A DNA stretch of 64,000 nucleotides from Congregibacter variabilis (GTDB taxonomy: Bacteria; Pseudomonadota; Gammaproteobacteria; Pseudomonadales; Halieaceae): contig NZ_CP136864.1 of NCBI RefSeq assembly GCF_045689235.1, positions 992,001 through 1,056,000 on the forward strand, given 5' to 3'. The position numbers were made by a program, and so were the translations under genes. Below, piece by piece: positions 36,124-44,486 of this stretch. Under the pieces are notes generated by a model. It searched no databases and was not told the DNA's origin. It was given only the letters and a program-made list of their open reading frames with translations. How positions within the stretch are numbered: the first letter of the stretch is position 1; each line of letters begins with the position of its first letter.

Positions 36124-37085
36124 GGTAGCTCTGCACGGGGCGGGTTTGGGGGCACAGGCTGAATCGACACGCTCAACACATCGAACACGGCATCGAGCAC
36201 GTGATCGTAAGCCTGAGTCTGCGGGTGCACCCAATCGAAGTGACCGACACGCGGCACTTCCATAGAACTCGCCCGCGGCATTGCCGTGATTTGCTCAGGT
36301 CCGACGATTGCATCAGCTGTACCTCGCAAAAGCCGCACCGGCACCTGTGTTCCCAATAACGATGGCGAGGCCTGCTCGTAGGCCCGAGGATTCTCTTTCG
36401 CAGTCCCACCCATAAAGGAATGCGTTACGGCCTGGCAGCTATTACCACCTTTCGCATAAGCCTCGAGATCGGTAATGGCGGCAAGACCAATCGCCGCAGC
36501 GATGCGGAGCGGCGGCTTTGCCAGCGCCGGGTCTCGTGCAGCGAGCCACAAACCAAGCTGCCCACCGGCGGAGTGGCCCATAACAACCGTTCTGGACAGT
36601 GCTATTCGCGGATTGTCCAACTCTGCAAGCGCATCCAGAGCCAGCGTCATATCCGCCGCCGACCCAGGCCAACCGCCCCCGGGCTCGCCCACACGGCGAT
36701 ACTCAGGCACCCACACCGCATATCCGTCGGATGCGAGTTTGGCCGCCAAAGGATATATGTGCTCAGCGCTGTAGTCGCTTAACCAGCAACCCCCGTGCAC
36801 CAGAAACACCACCGGCACAGGGCCCTCGGCTCTCAGAGGTGGCATCCACAGCGCCGCCGTTTGTGACGGAGCACTCCCATAGCGCGTTACAAGATCAGGC
36901 TTACGTGCTTTGAGCTCTAGAACCGACGAAAAAGACACCGGCATAGTCACATCAGCTAGCGCCGACGCTCCGTAAACAAAAGCCAATAAAAAACCACTGC
37001 CAAGCGCAGCTGCTTTTATCAGACGAGTTCTGAGGAACCCTTTGAATACAGGGATCACTGCTACAAAACCAAGCCTGCCATTCAC
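36120..37085 (-). CDS. Exported alpha/beta hydrolase linked to kynU
   Basis: A 321-residue esterase/kynurenine-formamidase-like hydrolase. LVHGGCWLSDYS carries the HGGxW oxyanion motif of formamidases and carboxylesterases, GHSAGGQLGLWLA the serine elbow, and VPRVGHFDWV the histidine. Residues about 18-43 look like a membrane anchor or signal peptide, which would place it outside the cytoplasm. GTG 37085 overlaps the dipeptidase stop (GTGA) and the end overlaps kynU. The position beside kynU suggests N-formylkynurenine hydrolysis, but export argues against simple cytosolic KynB function. Confidence 0.83.
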   Translation of the reverse strand: MNGRLGFVAVIPVFKGFLRTRLIKAAALGSGFLLAFVYGASALADVTMPVSFSSVLELKARKPDLVTRYGSAPSQTAALWMPPLRAEGPVPVVFLVHGGCWLSDYSAEHIYPLAAKLASDGYAVWVPEYRRVGEPGGGWPGSAADMTLALDALAELDNPRIALSRTVVMGHSAGGQLGLWLAARDPALAKPPLRIAAAIGLAAITDLEAYAKGGNSCQAVTHSFMGGTAKENPRAYEQASPSLLGTQVPVRLLRGTADAIVGPEQITAMPRASSMEVPRVGHFDWVHPQTQAYDHVLDAVFDVLSVSIQPVPPNPPRAELP

Positions 37086-38347
37086 TCGGCGCCCAGCATC
37101 TTTTTAGGAGGGTCCTGCGCAAGGGCCTTGCGCTGAAGACGCTGTGCTACCTTTTCGCTTTCTTCCAGTGCCCTAAGCACATTGCCGCCGGCAATCGCAT
37201 CGCAGTCGGCATCGCTATAGCCTCGCGCCTTGAGCTCTTCAAACAGCGCCGGATAGGTTGAGACATCTTCCAGCCCTTTGACAACTGCGCTAATACCGTC
37301 GAAGTCGCCACCCACGCCAATATGTTCGAGGCCAGCCACCTTGCGAATGTGGTCGATATGGTCGGCCACCTGCGCCAGCGTCACCTCAGGCATGGGGTGC
37401 GCGGACTCCCAGGTCGTAAGTAACTGGGAACGCTTCTCCTCATCATGGGGGTACATCGCCTTCAGGCCTGCCTGCTCTCCGGTTCTGGCCAGATCCCAAT
37501 CCCGACGATCCTGAGAGATGTATCCCGGTACAAAAGTGACCATGACGACTCCGCCGTTTTTCGGCAGACGCTTCAATACGCTGTCGGGAACATTCCGGGG
37601 ATGGTCCGCCACAGCTCGAGCCGAGGAATGCGAAAAAATAACCGGCGCAGTTACGGTATCCAGGGAATCGTGCATGGTCGCCTCGGTAACATGCGACAAA
37701 TCAACCAACATGCCCAGACGATTCATTTCCCGCACTACCGTCTCGCCAAACGAGGTTAGTCCATCATGCCGAGGCGCGTCCGTAGCAGAGTCTGCCCAGG
37801 CCAAACCTTTGCTGTGCGTGAGCGTCATGTAACGGGCTCCGGCTGCATACAGCGAACGCAGCGTACCCAGGGAGTTTTCGATAGCATGCCCTCCCTCGAT
37901 ACCCATGAGAGAGCCAATTTTACCCTCCGCAGAGGCGCTGCGAATATCGGCTGCGGTCATCGCCAGCGCCAGGTCGTCAGGATACTTCTCGACCAGACGA
38001 CGCACGACATCCATCTGAGTCAGTACCAAAGATGCATCTCCCGGCGCTCCGCCGTAGGCCTCAATGGGTACGTACACGGACCAGAACTGCGCCCCCACAC
38101 CGCCTTCGCGTAAGCGCGGCAGATCGGTGTGCAAGGGGGGATCCAAATCATCCTGTCTCTTGGCGACATCCAGCGGCGCAAGACGATTGCCAAAGCGCTC
38201 GCGATACTGCCAGGGAAGATCGTTATGTCCATCGATGACCATGTACTTGTTGGTGTCCGCGGCCTCAATGGGCTGTACCAGTGCTACGGAACTGGCGAGC
38301 ATTGCTGCCGCCGACATCACACAAAGATTAAGCAACTTGCTACGCAT
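37082..38347 (-). CDS. M19 family dipeptidase, exported
   Basis: A 421-residue zinc dipeptidase of the renal-dipeptidase (M19) family. The signal peptide ends near SVALVQPIEA. Zinc ligands are in DGHNDLPWQYR, GIEGGHAIEN, VDLSHVTEATM and SHSSARAVADHPRN, and GVGGDFDGI is the last signature. It cleaves dipeptides, possibly with D-residues, in the periplasm. It is the first gene of the operon with the hydrolase, kynU and phoD, so the unit may release tryptophan-containing peptides and then degrade the amino acid; this link is an inference. Confidence 0.92.
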   Translation of the reverse strand: MRSKLLNLCVMSAAAMLASSVALVQPIEAADTNKYMVIDGHNDLPWQYRERFGNRLAPLDVAKRQDDLDPPLHTDLPRLREGGVGAQFWSVYVPIEAYGGAPGDASLVLTQMDVVRRLVEKYPDDLALAMTAADIRSASAEGKIGSLMGIEGGHAIENSLGTLRSLYAAGARYMTLTHSKGLAWADSATDAPRHDGLTSFGETVVREMNRLGMLVDLSHVTEATMHDSLDTVTAPVIFSHSSARAVADHPRNVPDSVLKRLPKNGGVVMVTFVPGYISQDRRDWDLARTGEQAGLKAMYPHDEEKRSQLLTTWESAHPMPEVTLAQVADHIDHIRKVAGLEHIGVGGDFDGISAVVKGLEDVSTYPALFEELKARGYSDADCDAIAGGNVLRALEESEKVAQRLQRKALAQDPPKKMLGAE

Positions 38348-38563
38348 ACTCTCTTGCCCTGTTATGTACCAGAATTAAGAAACTTACCATCAGTAACCAG
38401 TGGCATTGTGCTGCCTGACGCCTTTGTTTGCCAGTCTGGCGAAGCCAGGGGTGGCGAAACAGGACTCACTGCTAAGCGTTTGAAGATCTCTTCGCAGCAA
38501 CTTGCAAAACCGCCACTATGTATTGCTGCTGCAAGTCAGACTGTAGACACTTACAATACGCTC

Positions 38564-39595
38564 ATGAGCGACATTCTTGACATCAAGACCTCCGATGAGG
38601 CCAAAGCAACAAGCAGCGAGATGTCGCCTTGGCGCTTTTGCACGGCCCCCATGATGGATTGGTCAAATAGACACTGCCGCTATTTCTGGCGACTGTTGAG
38701 CCAGCACGCGCGCCTTTACACCGAAATGGTCACCACCGGCGCGCTCATCCATGGCGATCGAGACCGCTTTTTGCAATTCAACGCCGAAGAAAACCCGATC
38801 GCATTGCAGCTGGGAGGTTCAAACGCACAAGATCTCGCGCGCTGCGCGGCCTGGGCCGAAGACTGGGGTTATGACGAGGTCAACCTCAATTGCGGCTGCC
38901 CCTCTGATCGAGTTCAAAATGGCGCCTTTGGCGCCTGCCTCATGGCCGAGCCAGAGCTGGTACGTGACGCAGTCCTGGCTATGCGCGACGCCTGCAGTAT
39001 CGATGTAACAGTCAAGCATCGCATAGGCATTGATGACATGGAGAGCTACGAAGAGCTTTGCCACTTTGTAGGCACCGTTGCCAACGGCGGGTGTAAGGTG
39101 TTCATCGTGCATGCCCGAAAAGCCTGGCTCAAGGGACTCTCTCCCAAAGAAAACCGTGAAATCCCTCCCCTTACATATCCCTGGGTGTATAGGCTGAAAG
39201 AGGACTTTCCAGACTTCACTATCGTCATCAATGGGGGCATTGAGACCCTGGATGACTGCGCAGCACATTTATCGCAGGTAGATGGCGTAATGCTCGGACG
39301 CAGCGCCTACCACAACCCTTGGATACTCGCGGAGGTAGACCAGCTGCTGTTTGGAGAACACAAACAATCGCGCAGCCGAGAGGATGTCATTGATAACCTA
39401 CTACCCTACGTAGAAAGAGAGCTGGCCGGTGGCACGCGACTCAACCAGATTACCCGTCATATACTTGGCCTATATCAAGAAGTTCCGGGCGCAAAGCGCT
39501 ACCGTCGCTTGTTGAGTGAGCAAGCGCATCGACCCGGAGCGGGCGCAGATATCCTGCGCGCCGCGGTGAATGAAGTCAGGCAGCTAGCTGCCTGA
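38564..39595 (+). CDS. dusA: tRNA-dihydrouridine synthase DusA
   Basis: A 343-residue flavoenzyme that reduces uridine to dihydrouridine in the tRNA D loop. FCTAPMMDWSNRHCRYF is the FMN-binding start, NLNCGCPSDRVQNGAFGACLM carries the catalytic cysteine and is diagnostic for DusA (U20/U20a), and KHRIGID and INGGIETLDD follow. ATG 38564 gives normal length; a reading from 38129 overlaps the dipeptidase and is rejected. The transaldolase follows after 23 bases. Confidence 0.95.
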   Translation: MSDILDIKTSDEAKATSSEMSPWRFCTAPMMDWSNRHCRYFWRLLSQHARLYTEMVTTGALIHGDRDRFLQFNAEENPIALQLGGSNAQDLARCAAWAEDWGYDEVNLNCGCPSDRVQNGAFGACLMAEPELVRDAVLAMRDACSIDVTVKHRIGIDDMESYEELCHFVGTVANGGCKVFIVHARKAWLKGLSPKENREIPPLTYPWVYRLKEDFPDFTIVINGGIETLDDCAAHLSQVDGVMLGRSAYHNPWILAEVDQLLFGEHKQSRSREDVIDNLLPYVERELAGGTRLNQITRHILGLYQEVPGAKRYRRLLSEQAHRPGAGADILRAAVNEVRQLAA

Positions 39596-39618
39596 TAAAA
39601 AAGGAATCCTGCAAAGTT

Positions 39619-40572
39619 ATGACCGACAAGCTAAGCCAATTAAAAACCATGACTGACGTTGTTGCCGACACCGGTGACATTGAGGCAATTCGTCGCTTTA
39701 CGCCTCTTGATGCGACAACTAACCCATCACTGTTGCTAAAAGCAGCAGCGCTGCCGCATTACCAGACGTTGCTGCAGTCAGCCAAAGCGCGAGCGGCCTT
39801 GGAAGGCGGAAGTCGGGACGAGCAACTAGCAGCCTGCTGTGATTATTTTGCCGTAGCGGTGGGAAAGGAGATTCTGACCATTGTTCCAGGGCGGGTATCA
39901 ACCGAAGTTGACGCCCGACTGTCGTTTGATAGCAACGCCACAAAATCGCGTGCGCGGCGCCTCATCGCCCTGTACGAAGAAGCCGGCATTGCAAAAGACC
40001 GAATATTGATCAAAGTCGCCTCTACCTGGGAAGGCATTCGCGCAGCACAACAACTGGAACAGGAAGGCATCCAGTGCAACTTGACGCTTCTATTCGGTTT
40101 TGAACAGGCTCAGGCCTGCGCGGACGCGGGAGTTTTTCTCATATCACCCTTTGTGGGACGAATTCTTGACTGGCACAAAGCGAACCGGGAGCTATTCATT
40201 AACAGCGGCAAAGACGACCCCGGAGTACAGTCGGTGGAGCGCATTTACAATTATTACAAGCAGCACGGCTACGACACTGTTGTCATGGGCGCGAGTTTTC
40301 GTAACGTCGGAGAGATAGAAGCGCTCGCAGGGTGCGACCGACTGACTATCAGCCCCGCCCTTCTGGAAGAGCTCGCCAACGACACGGAAGAATTACCCAG
40401 ACAGTTATCTCCCGCTGGTGCCAGCTCCGCGGACCCAAAAAACGCGCTGAATGAAAGCAATTTTCGCTTGGGCATAAACGAAGATGCAATGGCCACAGAA
40501 AAACTTGCAGAGGGCATCAGAAACTTTATCGCGGATCAAAAACGTCTAGAAAACCTCATTGAATCTCTATGA
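39619..40572 (+). CDS. tal: Transaldolase
   Basis: A 317-residue transaldolase of the pentose phosphate pathway, which moves dihydroxyacetone units between sugar phosphates. The Schiff-base lysine is Lys132 (ILIKVASTWEG), matching the E. coli TalB numbering. DATTNPSLLLKA and ISPFVGRILDW are standard signatures. The stop overlaps the TerB-like start by 4 bases (ATGA). Confidence 0.97.
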   Translation: MTDKLSQLKTMTDVVADTGDIEAIRRFTPLDATTNPSLLLKAAALPHYQTLLQSAKARAALEGGSRDEQLAACCDYFAVAVGKEILTIVPGRVSTEVDARLSFDSNATKSRARRLIALYEEAGIAKDRILIKVASTWEGIRAAQQLEQEGIQCNLTLLFGFEQAQACADAGVFLISPFVGRILDWHKANRELFINSGKDDPGVQSVERIYNYYKQHGYDTVVMGASFRNVGEIEALAGCDRLTISPALLEELANDTEELPRQLSPAGASSADPKNALNESNFRLGINEDAMATEKLAEGIRNFIADQKRLENLIESL

Positions 40573-41015
40573 TAGATAAGCTCAAAAAACTCTTTACGGA
40601 ACCTTCGGGCACCCCTGAACAAAGTGCGGATGAAACTCGCAGACTCGCCGCTGCAGCGCTGCTCATAGAGGTAGCGAGGGCAGACTTTCAGCAGGACGCT
40701 GAAGAAGAGGCCACAATGCTAGAGTTGCTATGCACAAGCCTTTCGCTTGAGCAGGCAGCAGTCGCTGCCTTACTCAGTGAAGCGAGCGACAGAGTTGACA
40801 ACGCGACGTCTCTCTACGACTTCACCCGACTGGTCAATGATCACTACAGCTACGATGAAAAATTCGCTCTCGTGAGTGCCATGTGGCAAGTCGCCTACGC
40901 AGACAAGTCATTGAACAAATACGAAGAGCATCTCATTCGCCGAGTTTCAGAGCTGATTTACCTTAAACACGAAGACTTTATCCGGGGAAAGATTGCAGCC
41001 AAAGCGTCAATCTAA
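40569..41015 (+). CDS. TerB-family tellurite-resistance-like protein
   Basis: A 148-residue all-helical TerB-domain protein. LAAAALLIEVARADFQQDAEEEATMLELL and VSAMWQVAYADKSLNKYEEHLIRRVSELI are the two halves of the domain, each with acidic residues thought to bind metal ions. Stand-alone TerB proteins are common next to housekeeping genes, with no proven tellurite role. It is translationally coupled to transaldolase and converges on the STAS gene. An imperfect hairpin, without a T tract, lies at 41040-41062 between the two. Confidence 0.85.
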   Translation: MIDKLKKLFTEPSGTPEQSADETRRLAAAALLIEVARADFQQDAEEEATMLELLCTSLSLEQAAVAALLSEASDRVDNATSLYDFTRLVNDHYSYDEKFALVSAMWQVAYADKSLNKYEEHLIRRVSELIYLKHEDFIRGKIAAKASI

Positions 41016-41039
41016 AACTCATTTAAAGGTAACGCCAAC

Positions 41040-41062
41040 AGCTTAGGCAGAATGCCCAAGCT
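41040..41062. terminator. Possible bidirectional hairpin between convergent genes
   Basis: AGCTT-A-GGC, loop AGAAT, then GCC-C-AAGCT form an 8-bp stem with one mismatch between the TerB-like and STAS genes. No T tract follows on either strand, so termination is only suggested by position. Confidence 0.3.
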
Positions 41063-41074
41063 CAGAAAAGTGGC

Positions 41075-41557
41075 TTACTGACGTTCCAGAGTAGCGACAA
41101 GTTCACTGAAGCGCGCACGGTTGTCCGGGGATACATCCATCAGCGCGCGATGGGCGGCAAGCACCTTCTCGCGAACATCGTCTTCACTTCCCGGAACCAT
41201 AGGTATGCTCTGCCCGCTACCTGTGGCACAGCAGGTTTTTTCGTGCATTTCGAAGAGACGATCGAGTCCCATACTGGCAAGCAGCCGATTAATACCCGTA
41301 TCGCAACAATAGATCGCCGGACGAAAACCGAAGCGCTGCTGCACTGACATAGCGAGTTTGGCTAACTGCCCCAGAGTCGTGCTGTCTATTCCCTCGGCGT
41401 CGCACAAGTCCACCCACACACTACTAAAATCAGGGTCGTTGAGCATATTGTCGACGTAATCTTCGATGGATGCGCAGAGAGTGAGACGGACATCGCCTAC
41501 AAGCCTAAGCACATACGCACCGTTCTCCTGAGCGGCAAGCACCTGCCCCTCACTCAT
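41075..41557 (-). CDS. STAS-domain anti-sigma-antagonist-like protein
   Basis: A 160-residue STAS protein. The phosphorylatable serine is Ser59 in DAEGIDSTTLGQLAKL, the classical site of SpoIIAA-like and HsbA-like proteins. A C-terminal extension (about residues 105-160) is not part of the core. It starts within the last 8 bases of the PP2C gene, so the two are coupled. This is a partner-switching pair in which the phosphatase dephosphorylates the STAS protein. The anti-sigma kinase partner is not in the window. Confidence 0.87.
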   Translation of the reverse strand: MSEGQVLAAQENGAYVLRLVGDVRLTLCASIEDYVDNMLNDPDFSSVWVDLCDAEGIDSTTLGQLAKLAMSVQQRFGFRPAIYCCDTGINRLLASMGLDRLFEMHEKTCCATGSGQSIPMVPGSEDDVREKVLAAHRALMDVSPDNRARFSELVATLERQ

Positions 41558-42740
41558 CGCTAACTCGCTTACTGATAAATAGAGCCGCGATATCATCCGG
41601 TGCTGTCTCAGCGCTATCCAAGCCTAACTGCGACACCAGCTCCTGTGGCGTATCTGCAGTTCTGGAAAAAACATCGAGAAAAAATGCTTCTTTCTCTACC
41701 AGATTCTTGGGCGGAAGAATTTCGAGAATCCCATCAGAAAAAATAGCCAGCATAAAAGCCTCGGGTAAATCGAGGGAATACTCGTTGTATTGGGCGTCGG
41801 GCATCATTCCCACCGCGTTGCCCTCACCTTCGAGATAATGCGCCCCGGCATCGGAGACAAGTACCGGTAGGGGCAAATGACCGGCGACACTGTACTTCAG
41901 CGTGTTGCCCAGCTGATCTAACACTCCCACCACCATAGTGGCGTACTTACCCACGTCCAACTCCAACAGTTCCCTGTTAGCCAGCGTAAGCATTTCTATC
42001 GGTCCTAAAATCGTATGATCGTTGCGGCGTAGATAGTCCGAGCGTTTTCTTGCAAACAGGTTTTTAAGCAATACCGTAGCAAACGCCGACGAACTGCCAT
42101 GACCCGAAACATCCGCCATAAAAAACACGACGTAATGCTTATCCACAGTAAAGTAATCGGTGAAATCCCCGCTTAAGTAAAGCGATGGGATAATGGTGTG
42201 ACTGAACATATAGTCGCTCACGACCATGGGGGAGCTGGGCAACATGCGCATTTGCACCTGCCGGCCCGCCTGCTGGTCTCTTTCGAGAACTCGTACGGTA
42301 TTCTTGAGCTCGCGATTAGCCGATTCCAGGGCCTGACGCGATCGGCGTAATTCACGACTCATGGCTCGTAACCGAACACACCGTTCCATGGATGCCAACA
42401 GAGCATCGGGGTCTTCCACGGGAGTGGCAAAGAAGTCATTGGCCCCAAGCCGCAGGGCACGCATCATGCTTGTCGACCGGGACTCATTACTGAACATCAT
42501 CACCGGAACTTGAATATTGAGTTCCCGAAGACTCGCACCCTCTTCTGCCCAAGCGTCCGGCGTGGCCTGAACATCACACAAGACCACATCCCAATTACTG
42601 CTTTCGCCTAGTTCTGCAGTGAAGGAATCCAGGGAACTTGCTACAGAAGTGGTAAATCCGGCAGTTGACACCAGCTCAGCAAGGCTGCTGCCTCGATTCG
42701 GGTCGTCATCAATGACCAGAACATTACCGCTATAGGCCAT
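41550..42740 (-). CDS. Response regulator fused to PP2C/SpoIIE phosphatase
   Basis: A 396-residue fusion. Residues 5-120 are a receiver domain with the acceptor Asp56 (LCDVQ), but the conserved late lysine is replaced (FFATP, Thr106), so it is degenerate. A coiled linker (about 125-160) leads to the SpoIIE-type phosphatase (about 180-390) with metal sites in FMADVSGHGSSSAF, FSDGILEILPP and DDIAALFIS. It resembles Pseudomonas HsbR/RssB-like phosphatases that control a STAS protein. It overlaps the STAS gene by 8 bases. Confidence 0.9.
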   Translation of the reverse strand: MAYSGNVLVIDDDPNRGSSLAELVSTAGFTTSVASSLDSFTAELGESSNWDVVLCDVQATPDAWAEEGASLRELNIQVPVMMFSNESRSTSMMRALRLGANDFFATPVEDPDALLASMERCVRLRAMSRELRRSRQALESANRELKNTVRVLERDQQAGRQVQMRMLPSSPMVVSDYMFSHTIIPSLYLSGDFTDYFTVDKHYVVFFMADVSGHGSSSAFATVLLKNLFARKRSDYLRRNDHTILGPIEMLTLANRELLELDVGKYATMVVGVLDQLGNTLKYSVAGHLPLPVLVSDAGAHYLEGEGNAVGMMPDAQYNEYSLDLPEAFMLAIFSDGILEILPPKNLVEKEAFFLDVFSRTADTPQELVSQLGLDSAETAPDDIAALFISKRVSDE

Positions 42741-42872
42741 CTAAGGGATGCTTCTTCAAGATAATTAGCGGAACCCTACGCCTGAGCTCGCAATCAGGCA
42801 ACACAGGTTCTCAGCTTTGAGGAAGAATTCACAATTTTGCGCCATTGCAGCACACCTCAATAGCCAAAAGGT

Positions 42873-43627
42873 CTAGAACTCCTGATCCCAGGCGTCCTCA
42901 AAGTCAGAAAAATCATCCTGCAACTCACCGTCATTCACAAACGCCGCTCGCTGCTGCAGGTAGGCGTCGCGGACAAAAATATAGCGATCTCCAGAAATCA
43001 ATTCATCGGAGCCCAAAAACGTCGACCTACCGTGCACGAGCTCGACACCCCAAATCCAATTTCGAACACTGCGATCGTTAATATAGGGCGGCACAGAAAA
43101 TGTGAACGTATCTACGAGGGTTCCGGTGCCACTGCGAAATGTCCGTGGCCCAAAGAGGGGCAACATCACGTAGGGCCCTTCGGCAACGCCCCACAGGGCA
43201 AGTGTCTGACCAAAATCCGTTCGGTAGGGTCGTATACCCAGCGGCGTAGCAACGTCAAACAACCCGGCTATGCCCAAGGTTGAATTCACCAGGAAACGAC
43301 CGCCACTTTGAGTAGCCCCCCCCCAGCGCCACTGAAGAACTGCGTTAACAGTACTGGTGACATCATAAAGATTGGCAAAGAAGTTGCTGACACCGCGTTG
43401 AGCCGGTGCTGGCATAACGAAATCGTAGCCCTTGGCTACTGGCTTGAGAGCCCAGCGGTCAATCGCATCATTCAGCGCAAAAATTGGCCGATTTATGGCC
43501 TCAAATGGATCGTCGTTGGCCGCAGAGCTGGGCGCGAGAACTACAGATAAACTGAAAACCGCACACAGCGATAAAGCGCGCCAGAGTGCGCCCCTGGTGC
43601 CTTGTAATGGATCACCCGGCGAACCAA
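42873..43627 (-). CDS. mlaA: MlaA (VacJ) outer-membrane lipid-asymmetry protein, start in another frame
   Basis: The open frame encodes a VacJ/MlaA protein that removes phospholipid from the outer leaflet. It shows signal-like LWRALSLCAVFSLSVVLAP, then DDPFEAINRPIFALNDAID, RGVSNFFANLYDV and TFGSGTGTLVDTF-type blocks. The in-frame ATG at 43415 would cut off the conserved N-terminus. Upstream of it, up to the stop at 43680, the frame contains no ATG, GTG or TTG. A TTG (43627), with GGAG 9 bases upstream, and a GTG (43615) lie in the +1 frame; one extra C in the run at 43591-43594 would join them and give 251 residues, the usual length. ATT at 43664 is another option. Confidence 0.8.
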
Positions 43628-43730
43628 GCGCCGTTGCTCCGATATGTGTACCCCGATCCTTAATAACTATTCGTCTCTTCTAGCGGTCTTTGCTTCGTCA
43701 GCCGTCACCGTACTGGCTAAATATGGGCGA

Positions 43731-44486
43731 TTATACGTTGCTGTCGTCCAAGGCGATGACACCCGCCTCGTTAAAATTCTGAAGTTGCGCCCAGCCAAAG
43801 TCTTGCAGCTGCTCCGGGGCCATACCCCAGTCTGTGGCAAGGCGCTGAAGTAGCTCGGCTACAGAACTATCAACACCATCACGCACCTCTTGAATAAGAC
43901 GCGCAGAGCCAGGACTTAATTCCATAAACTGCACTCGACTTTCACGGTCGCGGTATACCAGCAAAAAAGTGGGATCGCCAGCAGCCTCCGGTTGAAACGA
44001 GCTTCCGATACGATGAACCGGATATACATAGCTACCCAATCGAGCGGTGGGCGACAAATGGGCCATGATTGCGCTGAGTCCTGATTTGGGCACAGCGGAC
44101 AGCACAGCGGGCACCTCACCCTCGGCGACATCAACTGCCAACTCCAACCATTCGTAATGCGCCAGCTCTGCCTCAAAAGGACGCAATTCCCCGGCAGGAC
44201 GTTCTGCCAGAAAGCCTAAAAACTCTTCACTGATTCTCAAAAACAGGGGCGTTTTGCATCGATGGACCGCTATAAAGGCCCGAACTCGATTTTCCCAGGC
44301 TTCGTCATCGTACAAACTGCGCAGTATGGGGAACGCAGAACTGATAAAACCTTCGATGTTGCGATAGACCAGATCGCGATAAATATGCATGCGGCGAGCT
44401 TCGATATTCCCAGGCGGAGAACTGCCCTTGGGATCACGCAAATACGCAGCCATCTGCCGTTGCGCTTGATGCAAATCAGTGCTCAC
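43731..44486 (-). CDS. hvfC: HvfC/BufC partner protein (DUF2063)
   Basis: A 251-residue DUF2063 protein. The N-terminal helical domain (YRDLVYRNIEGFISSAFPILRSLY) is the HvfC/BufC signature, followed by the EELAERPAG-type and HYEWLELAVDV blocks and a C-terminal winged-helix-like region. Known partners of MNIO enzymes use this fold to present the precursor peptide. GTG 44486 overlaps the hvfB stop (GTGA), confirming the A-B-C operon. mlaA follows on the same strand. Confidence 0.9.
   Translation of the reverse strand: MSTDLHQAQRQMAAYLRDPKGSSPPGNIEARRMHIYRDLVYRNIEGFISSAFPILRSLYDDEAWENRVRAFIAVHRCKTPLFLRISEEFLGFLAERPAGELRPFEAELAHYEWLELAVDVAEGEVPAVLSAVPKSGLSAIMAHLSPTARLGSYVYPVHRIGSSFQPEAAGDPTFLLVYRDRESRVQFMELSPGSARLIQEVRDGVDSSVAELLQRLATDWGMAPEQLQDFGWAQLQNFNEAGVIALDDSNV

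Noticed and set aside
36124..36234. N-terminal extension of kynU
   Set aside because: The extra 37 residues are arginine- and cysteine-rich, run into the preceding gene and have no counterpart in kynureninases.
38129..38563. N-terminal extension of dusA
   Set aside because: It overlaps the divergent dipeptidase gene and has no resemblance to DusA; the ATG at 38564 gives the family length.
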